This document shows positions 58,816 through 64,000 of a stretch of 64,000 bases of DNA, piece after piece. Below the pieces are notes generated by a model, which searched no databases, was not told the DNA's origin, and saw only the letters and a list, made by a program, of their open reading frames with translations. The stretch is taken from assembly GCF_007988965.1 (NCBI RefSeq), contig NZ_BJVD01000004.1, forward strand, positions 62,001-126,000, read 5' to 3'. Numbering within the stretch: position 1 is the stretch's first letter; each line of letters opens with the position of its first letter. This DNA comes from Rummeliibacillus stabekisii. Its GTDB lineage: Bacteria > Bacillota > Bacilli > Bacillales_A > Planococcaceae. A program made the translations under genes and the position numbers.

Positions 58816-59283
58816 ATGCCAAAAGGTTCTGGAAAAGTATTAGCACAAAATAAAAAAGCCGGATTCGATTACTTTATTGAAGAAACCATCGAAGCAGGCC
58901 TTGTCTTAAACGGCACAGAAATCAAGTCCATCCGCCAGGGGAAAGTGCAATTGAAGGATTCCTTTATCCTGATCCGTAACGGCGAAGCATGGATTTCCAA
59001 CATGCATATCAACACATATGAACAAGGGAACATCTTCAACCATGACCCGTTGCGCGTCCGCAAATTGCTGTTGCACAAGAAACAAATCAACCAGCTGCGA
59101 GTCGATGTTAAACGTGATGGCTATACCATTGTACCGCTAAAAATGTACATAAAGGATGGATACGCCAAAATCTTGATAGGTCTAGGTAAAGGTAAGAAAA
59201 ACTACGATAAACGTGCAGACTTGAAGAAAAAAGAAGCAAACCGCGAAATGGCTCGTGCCGTCAAAGCGAAAAATCAATTCTAA
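58816..59283 (+). CDS. smpB: SsrA-binding protein SmpB
   Basis: 155 aa beta-barrel tmRNA-binding protein. [42 protein letters not shown] and the [28 protein letters not shown] segment contact the tRNA-like domain, and the basic C-terminal tail [25 protein letters not shown] is the part that folds in the A site. Required for trans-translation with ssrA, 249 nt downstream. Confidence 0.97.
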   Translation: MPKGSGKVLAQNKKAGFDYFIEETIEAGLVLNGTEIKSIRQGKVQLKDSFILIRNGEAWISNMHINTYEQGNIFNHDPLRVRKLLLHKKQINQLRVDVKRDGYTIVPLKMYIKDGYAKILIGLGKGKKNYDKRADLKKKEANREMARAVKAKNQF

Positions 59284-59377
59284 AATTTACCGCTTGAAGG
59301 TGAGTAGAAGCTGTACTATACTCTAATTCCGGCCTTGATGAGAAACATTTCAAGAGCCGATGCTAAAAGCGTATGAC

Positions 59378-59406
59378 TTGAATTTCAGCACGATTTATCA
59401 TATACT
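59378..59406 (+). promoter_or_regulatory. Promoter of ssrA
   Basis: TTGAAT (59378-59383) and TATACT (59401-59406) with a 17-nt spacer. Transcription from near 59413 would give about 120 nt of precursor before the mature tmRNA 5' end. Confidence 0.65.
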
Positions 59407-59532
59407 ATCACTATAGCAATGCCAGTTCATAGTATGTCCTCATACTATTCCGAAACAGCTGTTTATTCAGCACCTTAATGGTTTTCCGCCTCTGCAAGTT
59501 CTACTTGGGAGAATAGACGGAACCTATATTAA

Positions 59533-59889
59533 GGGGACGTTACGGATTCGACAGGGATGACTTGGACTTGAGTTGCGCGTCGGAGGTCTCGGCTTCGTCA
59601 ACAACGGAAGTTATATAATAACTGGCAAAACAAACAACAACTTAGCTTTCGCAGCGTAAGCTCGAAACTGCCTGACTGCTCTATCGCCCATGTAGCGTAG
59701 CCGGGCTCAACTTTAGTGGGATACGGTTGCTAGTGCCACTTGAGCTAGCAGCAAGAGACTTCCAAGTTAGCGCACAGGACGCCTGTTTGTCGGCATAATG
59801 CTTGCGCGAATCTGCAAATAGACAAACTACACGCGTAGTAGCTTGAGTTACAGTGTCTTTGGACGTGGGTTCGACTCCCACCGTCTCCA
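59533..59889 (+). ncRNA. ssrA: tmRNA (ssrA)
   Basis: 357 nt. The 5' end GGGGACGTTACGGATTCGAC and the 3' end GGTTCGACTCCCACCGTCTCCA form the tRNA-Ala-like half (acceptor GGGGACG against CGTCTCC, with the G3-T wobble typical of tmRNA). The tag reading frame starts with resume codon GGC at 59624 and ends at TAA 59657-59659, encoding GKTNNNLAFAA after the tRNA-derived alanine. CCA is not encoded. Rescues stalled ribosomes together with SmpB; RNase R destroys the mRNA. Confidence 0.97.
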
Positions 59890-59924
59890 TACTTAAAATA
59901 CCGGCATTTGTGGTATATTATGTG

Positions 59925-59972
59925 ATGTAAAGCATAAATTTTCCTTTTGGAATGTTTATGCTTTACTTTTTT
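59925..59972 (+). terminator. Terminator after ssrA
   Basis: GTAAAGCATAAA (59927-59938) pairs with TTTATGCTTTAC (59955-59966), followed by TTTTTT. Directly after it is GGGGGGG-AAATTAT-ATG with only six codons before a stop, possibly the remnant of a lost gene. Confidence 0.88.
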
Positions 59973-60020
59973 GGGGGGGAAATTATATGGTTGATTTTAA
60001 TGAATAGTCTTATTATCCAT

Positions 60021-60524
60021 CTACTTTTTGTTCTTTACTCTTTTAGAACTTATCCGAAATAGTTGATGTAAAAAGTCATCAAAAGTGTCCGCAATTTTAT
60101 GAAATTCCCATTCTTCTTCATCTGAAAAATAGTTCTCCACTATACATACAACAGTTGGGTGTTCCTTTTCCTTTCGATAGTCTAGAACGAGCCATTCATG
60201 AAAGTCTGTCCAAAGAACAATTAATCCTTGTGGAAGTTCTGCTTCTTCTAGAAGCTCTTTAGAAGATAATATACTTATATCATCTTTTTCAAAATGAATT
60301 GGCTCTATGCTAGGAAGTGCGTCTTTGGATTCTGTGTAATAAGGAAAGTTTAATTCACCGCCATTTTGCTCTTTCATCAGTTGAATAAAGGATGATGGGA
60401 AGTGAACATCCAAACTATTTTCAGCTCTTCTTATTATTTCGTCGTTAATCGGATAGTCGATACGATTATTTTTCGGTTTTTCACTCCAAAAATTCTCACC
60501 TCTATAAAAATCTTTATTCAACAT
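60021..60524 (-). CDS. SMI1/KNR4 (SUKH) family protein
   Basis: 167 aa from the ATG at 60524 (GGAAGG nine nt upstream); the track-style GTG start three codons earlier overlaps the ribosome site. Typical SUKH opening: INDEIIRRAENSLDVHFPSSFIQLMKEQNGGELN (about 26-59), then LPQGLIVLWTDFHEWLVLDYRKE and DTFDDFLHQLF. SUKH proteins are mostly immunity proteins of polymorphic or contact-dependent toxin systems. No toxin gene is adjacent, so it is an orphan or acts against external toxins. It lies in the variable segment after ssrA. Confidence 0.82.
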   Translation of the reverse strand: MLNKDFYRGENFWSEKPKNNRIDYPINDEIIRRAENSLDVHFPSSFIQLMKEQNGGELNFPYYTESKDALPSIEPIHFEKDDISILSSKELLEEAELPQGLIVLWTDFHEWLVLDYRKEKEHPTVVCIVENYFSDEEEWEFHKIADTFDDFLHQLFRISSKRVKNKK

Positions 60525-61091
60525 ATGAATCACCTTCCATTTAATATTTCTACTGATTATAACGCACTATAAGTTCTTAACCCATTGCAAAACAGCTATT
60601 GTATGTCTAATTCTTCAGTGCCAGGCATCAAAATAAACGTGAATGTTATAACATGCATGTTTGTATTAACAATCAGTACAATTTAAATATCTTGAATCGA
60701 AATAGATGAGAAAAGAAACATACTCAAAGGTGTATAGTAAATAACAAAAAAAGATGGATAAAATATTTTATGAATCCATCTTTTCTGATTTTTTTGAAAT
60801 AGTATAGTTTGGGATCAAAAGAGTTACACCACCCATTTGATAGATCGTTCATGGTTAAAGAACCTTTCGCTAGAGGGATTCGGAGCAGGGTCACTTGAAC
60901 TTCGGCAATAGGCTCCCGTGTTAGCGTCATAATGCCTTTATATCGTGTTTTTTTGCTAAATATAAAACGCTAAAGTTGTCGAAAAATACCACAATCTAGT
61001 ATATATTTAGCAATATTTTTGTATTTTTCAATTACATAGAAAGGATTTTTCTTTATAATGAATGGTAATAAATGAGAGAGGGTGTAAAAAG
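60525..61091. other. Long intergenic region after ssrA
   Basis: Within these 567 nt there is one hairpin, AAAAGATGGAT (60749-60759) against ATCCATCTTTT (60774-60784), with A and T tracts on both sides, which looks like a terminator separated from any gene. A 68-aa minus-strand frame (60930-60724) runs through this hairpin and has no clear ribosome site. No IS ends, tRNA or att-site repeat of the tmRNA 3' end was noticed. Confidence 0.5.
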
Positions 61092-62780
61092 TTGAAGTAT
61101 ATTAAATATGTATTAGGTTTAACCAGTCTCCTAGTAATACTTTTCATCGAAGCACAGCTACCAGCTTCCGCAACAACATTCCCTACCCAAGGATTAATTG
61201 CCGATACAGACGGCGATATGGGTGAAATATCAGGAAACTTTATTTTTAATTGGAGCAAGTCGGACTGGTATGATGAGGAAGATAATCCAGGAAACGATCC
61301 CATGCAATTTAAGCTCTTCTTAAATAATGGGTCAACAAAACCATTCAAAACGTATACTGGCTACCGCCACAATGATTACCGTTTTGTCTATACCATTCCT
61401 AAAAATACAAAGCTCCCAAAAAATGAAACATTATATTTTAGGACTTATTACGCTCGTGATAACTCAGGGAAATACTACGAAACTAGTTATGACCCTTATA
61501 AATACCCGGTTATTGACAATATCAACAATGAGAAGTTAACACGCAGCGCTTCCGTAAAATTTCCAGAGGGGTTCAATGTCAGAATTAATCCGCGAAAAAC
61601 GATTTCGATGATTTCACATGATCGCTCCTTTAAAGTGTTCATATCTTATGCCGATAAAAACGGAAAAACGATTGAAAAACTAGGCGTCATGTCAGTTACA
61701 TTCAAAAACAAAGTGATTCGAATGCCAAAACTTCCGGCAAAAGCCAAATCATTAAAAATCTTTGCGATTGAAGGAAACAGGATTTCGAAAGATCCAATCG
61801 TTGTACCACTTTCTAATACAGCCAAAATAATGGAGAATTATCCGAAGAACCGTTCCTTCAAAGATATCAATAAAGAAGCTGGTATCTATGCGGGAAAACT
61901 CAAATGGGATGGCATGGGCAATGAAGACAAATTCTCAAAGTACACCATTTATTCATTTGAGCCACCACGTGTAACTACTAATCTTTGGAGGGCTGCCGCT
62001 AATAACCTAGTCAAATTAGGAGAAGTGAAAGCAACGGGGAAAAAACGTTATCAGTTTACATTGCCTCTAACAAAAAAGCCTTATTTAAAACTGGTGATTC
62101 TTCCCGAGATTAAAGGACAATATATATCAGCACTAGATGTGGATATCCATGAAACGAATAAATATTATAATCAAAGAATCCGGCGCTATAAAGTAACAGA
62201 TAACTACTCTTCAACAAAGGAAAATCTAACCTTAACAAAGAACATGTTGTATTACCTTGATAAGACAAATTTCCTTGGATTCCAAATACCGGAAGACCAA
62301 TACTTCCCTATTACGTTAAAATTATATGACTCAAAAGAGGGTACCGAGCCATTCCAAACATTTACTCAAAAACCAAAAGATAAATATTATTTGGGGTCCA
62401 CTCGATTTCCGCTAGCGATCAAATCGAAAGACCTATATGTCGAATTTACAAATAAATTGGGACATACTAGTAACCGAATTCACTACAAAGTCGATCCAAA
62501 AGAAACCCAGGTCACGCCAAAACTAACAAGTAAAGACGTTGTATTCTATAACAGAAAAAATCAAAGCGATTATATTCTTGTAAAGAATGTGACACGCGGA
62601 GATGTCGTTTACGCTGGGTATGGCAGGGCAGAGGTGAGAAGAGAGCAAATCCGCAAAGATGGCTCTTTTAAAATTACAACAAGCCTAGACGATAATGGCG
62701 GCACACTCAATATTAAGTATGGAAGGAATGGTTACTTTACCTCTGAGGAAGCAGCGATTCCTTATGGAAAAGCGAAATAA
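61092..62780 (+). CDS. Large secreted beta-rich protein of unknown function
   Basis: 562 aa from the TTG at 61092 (GAGAGAGGG about 9 nt upstream); the ATG at 61062 has no ribosome site at a usable distance. Signal peptide of about 26 residues (KYIKYVLGLTSLLVILFIEAQLPASA). The body has an internal similarity: KLFLNNGSTKPFKTYTGYR... near residue 85 resembles KLYDSKEGTEPFQTFTQKP... near residue 417. The last ~80 residues (VVFYNRKNQSDYILVKNVTRGDVVYAGYGRAEVRREQ) resemble bacterial Ig-like domains found in Bacillus surface proteins. No LPXTG, S-layer or enzyme motif was seen. It may be an adhesin or matrix protein; this is a guess. Confidence 0.6.
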   Translation: MKYIKYVLGLTSLLVILFIEAQLPASATTFPTQGLIADTDGDMGEISGNFIFNWSKSDWYDEEDNPGNDPMQFKLFLNNGSTKPFKTYTGYRHNDYRFVYTIPKNTKLPKNETLYFRTYYARDNSGKYYETSYDPYKYPVIDNINNEKLTRSASVKFPEGFNVRINPRKTISMISHDRSFKVFISYADKNGKTIEKLGVMSVTFKNKVIRMPKLPAKAKSLKIFAIEGNRISKDPIVVPLSNTAKIMENYPKNRSFKDINKEAGIYAGKLKWDGMGNEDKFSKYTIYSFEPPRVTTNLWRAAANNLVKLGEVKATGKKRYQFTLPLTKKPYLKLVILPEIKGQYISALDVDIHETNKYYNQRIRRYKVTDNYSSTKENLTLTKNMLYYLDKTNFLGFQIPEDQYFPITLKLYDSKEGTEPFQTFTQKPKDKYYLGSTRFPLAIKSKDLYVEFTNKLGHTSNRIHYKVDPKETQVTPKLTSKDVVFYNRKNQSDYILVKNVTRGDVVYAGYGRAEVRREQIRKDGSFKITTSLDDNGGTLNIKYGRNGYFTSEEAAIPYGKAK

Positions 62781-62785
62781 TAAAG

Positions 62786-62819
62786 AAGGATAGCCGCTTA
62801 AGTGGCTATCCTTTTTTTG
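62786..62819 (+). terminator. Terminator after the secreted-protein gene
   Basis: AAGGATAGCC pairs with GGCTATCCTT around a short loop, then seven Ts. Confidence 0.92.
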
Positions 62820-62896
62820 CATAGTTGGAAAACAATCGTAGCTTTTCAATAGCTATAATCCCAGGTGTCCTCGCGATATCTCGTGTGATTAAACGT

Positions 62897-64000
62897 TTAT
62901 TTTAAGAGAACTTCTGTAACTCTTTTCGCATACCATTGGTAAAATCGTTTTGCATCTTGGATTGGTATGTCTGATAGGGATTCGTATCGCACGGGTTTTG
63001 CTCGGTTGATAAAGCCGATTGTGGCAAGACCCATCCATTGCTGCAATTTTGATCGTTTCACTGACACTTCAGCAATTTTGTCGCGCCGTGTGATGAACGT
63101 TGTTTTTTCGAACATTCCTTGGCTTAGTTGAATTTGACTGCCCGTAAGCGCATAACGTGTGTTGTGATAAACAATCAACCGCCTGGCTATTATGAAGGCT
63201 AGCAAAACGGCAGATGCGATTGCCCAACCATATGTAAAGTCCAACAATGCAGGTTTGAAATACACAAGAAGGATAGTTGCAATCAGCCAGAACCAATATG
63301 GTTTTAGGAGTCGGGTGGCCAATGATTTGCGCGGCAGCTTCTTCATGTGTTGGCACACTTCATAGTCTGGCAGCAATTCGGAAATGATCGAATATGTTCG
63401 TTGCATAGGCAAAAATGGATAGAGTGTGCTGACTTCGTTGTCATCATCCCCGAGGTCTCCTATGCTAATCAACTTCACTTCTGCTAGTCCGAGCAACCGT
63501 TTCATAAACGATTGTGTAATTTCCACAGCTTGCACACGGTCTTTCGCAATCGAAAAAGCTGTTTCATCCAATACCCCTTTTGAAATATAAATCCGTTTGT
63601 CATCAGAAGCAATTTCATACTTTCCATACTTCACGAACGTGATAAGAATGCCCACACTGATAGATAGCATAATTACGATCGCTAGGAATCCTGCAATCAT
63701 CCATCCAGATGATAGAATTGACTCGACCCAACCTTCTGCCGTGTCTTCAAGATGAAAAAGTGCACCGATTTTTGCTAATAATGAAGAAGCAATGGCGAGG
63801 AAGAATAGGAAACTGAGTGAGGTAAATGATGCCTTCACAAGATCTTGGTGTGTCGGCGTAAAATGAATTACTCGCTCTGTTTCGTTCCAGCGGCCACCAT
63901 CGGGTTGTGGTTCATCATTCATATTTTGGGACACCGGATGGCTAGTCCTTTTCACCAAACTTTCTAATCGATCTGCTTCTGACCGGGTCAGCACGGGAAA
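62897..64000 (-). CDS. PH domain-containing membrane protein (YdbT-like), 5'-truncated by the window edge
   Basis: At least 365 residues; the frame stays open to the window edge (upstream codons TTT CCC), so the N-terminus lies outside. Two bacterial PH (bPH2/DUF304) modules are seen: TFVKYGKYEIASDDKRIYISKGVLDETAFSIAKDRVQAVEI and VYHNTRYALTGSQIQLSQGMFEKTTFITRRDKIAEV, each preceded by pairs of membrane helices. B. subtilis YdbT is ~493 aa, pairs with YdbS and confers resistance to some lantibiotic-like compounds (amylocyclicin). A partner gene would be just beyond the right edge. Confidence 0.85.
   Translation of the reverse strand, partial: FPVLTRSEADRLESLVKRTSHPVSQNMNDEPQPDGGRWNETERVIHFTPTHQDLVKASFTSLSFLFFLAIASSLLAKIGALFHLEDTAEGWVESILSSGWMIAGFLAIVIMLSISVGILITFVKYGKYEIASDDKRIYISKGVLDETAFSIAKDRVQAVEITQSFMKRLLGLAEVKLISIGDLGDDDNEVSTLYPFLPMQRTYSIISELLPDYEVCQHMKKLPRKSLATRLLKPYWFWLIATILLVYFKPALLDFTYGWAIASAVLLAFIIARRLIVYHNTRYALTGSQIQLSQGMFEKTTFITRRDKIAEVSVKRSKLQQWMGLATIGFINRAKPVRYESLSDIPIQDAKRFYQWYAKRVTEVLLK

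Noticed and set aside
59681-59890. 69-aa ORF on the minus strand over ssrA
   Set aside because: It lies entirely within the tmRNA gene, whose structure is clear.
60724-60930. 68-aa minus-strand ORF after the SUKH gene
   Set aside because: It reads through a strong hairpin with A/T tracts, has no clear ribosome site and no recognised similarity.
59890-64000. Genomic-island att site after ssrA
   Set aside because: No repeat of the tmRNA 3' end was seen downstream, and no integrase gene is present in this part of the window.

Overview
The window is chromosomal DNA of a low-GC, endospore-forming Bacillales bacterium. Gene order follows Bacillus subtilis in long blocks: hit-ecsAB, hemEH-yhgD-yhgE, yhfH-lplJ-lcfB, hprK-lgt-ppaX-yvoF, yvcD-trxB-yvcI-rapZ-yvcK-whiA-crh-tRNA-Arg-clpP, cggR-gap-pgk-tpiA-gpmI-eno and secG-est-rnr-smpB-ssrA. 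CotX-like and CotF-like coat proteins point to a spore former. The gene complement and a GC-rich intergenic palindrome suggest a Planococcaceae (Lysinibacillus-like) genome rather than Bacillus proper; this is inference only.

Layout. 1-3.3 kb: small accessory enzymes (VOC, two-gene-scale NUDIX/GNAT, GrpB, DUF2332). 3.3-7.1 kb: tryptophan transporter trpP whose leader carries an apparent TRAP site, the HIT hydrolase, ecsAB, and an HmoB-like monooxygenase. 7.4-13.7 kb: hemE and hemH (no hemY follows), a copper-type YtkA lipoprotein, and a TetR regulator next to a giant YhgE/Pip protein, both genes with matching operator-like palindromes. 13.9-15.1 kb: a 41-aa zinc-ribbon protein (YhfH) divergent from lipoate ligase. 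15.2-19.7 kb: a complete BceRS-BceAB antimicrobial-peptide sensing/detoxification module. 19.8-27.9 kb: fatty acyl-CoA ligase with FadR operator, amino-acid permease, S9 peptidase, DedA protein, EAL-HDOD protein with a long leader, and a membrane-anchored cytochrome c-551.

28-38.7 kb is a housekeeping block: HPr kinase, lipoprotein maturation, pyrophosphatase, TPR protein, thioredoxin reductase, RapZ/YvcK/WhiA/Crh carbon and cell-wall regulation, a convergent tRNA-Arg(CCG), and clpP with a CtsR operator. 38.8-45.0 kb is accessory: spore coat genes, a TetR-controlled 14-TM drug exporter, a LemA/TPM membrane pair and a small glutaredoxin-like protein. 45.3-52.6 kb is the lower-glycolysis operon, with a sigma-A promoter and a CggR operator of exact 20-bp period.

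52.7-64 kb: a few small enzymes, a 47-aa membrane microprotein, the secG-est-rnr-smpB-ssrA block, then a variable tail after ssrA (orphan SUKH immunity-like protein, a large secreted beta-rich protein of unknown function) and the start-truncated PH-domain membrane protein that runs off the right edge.

No prophage, insertion sequence, CRISPR array or rRNA was seen. The most informative signals are regulatory (TRAP, FadR, CtsR, CggR, paired TetR-type operators). No clear case for a wholly new multi-gene system was found; the least explained items are the secreted protein after ssrA, the structured leader of the EAL-HDOD gene, and the YhgE repeat protein with its dedicated regulator. Non-ATG starts (GTG, TTG, one possible ATT) are common and are noted gene by gene.
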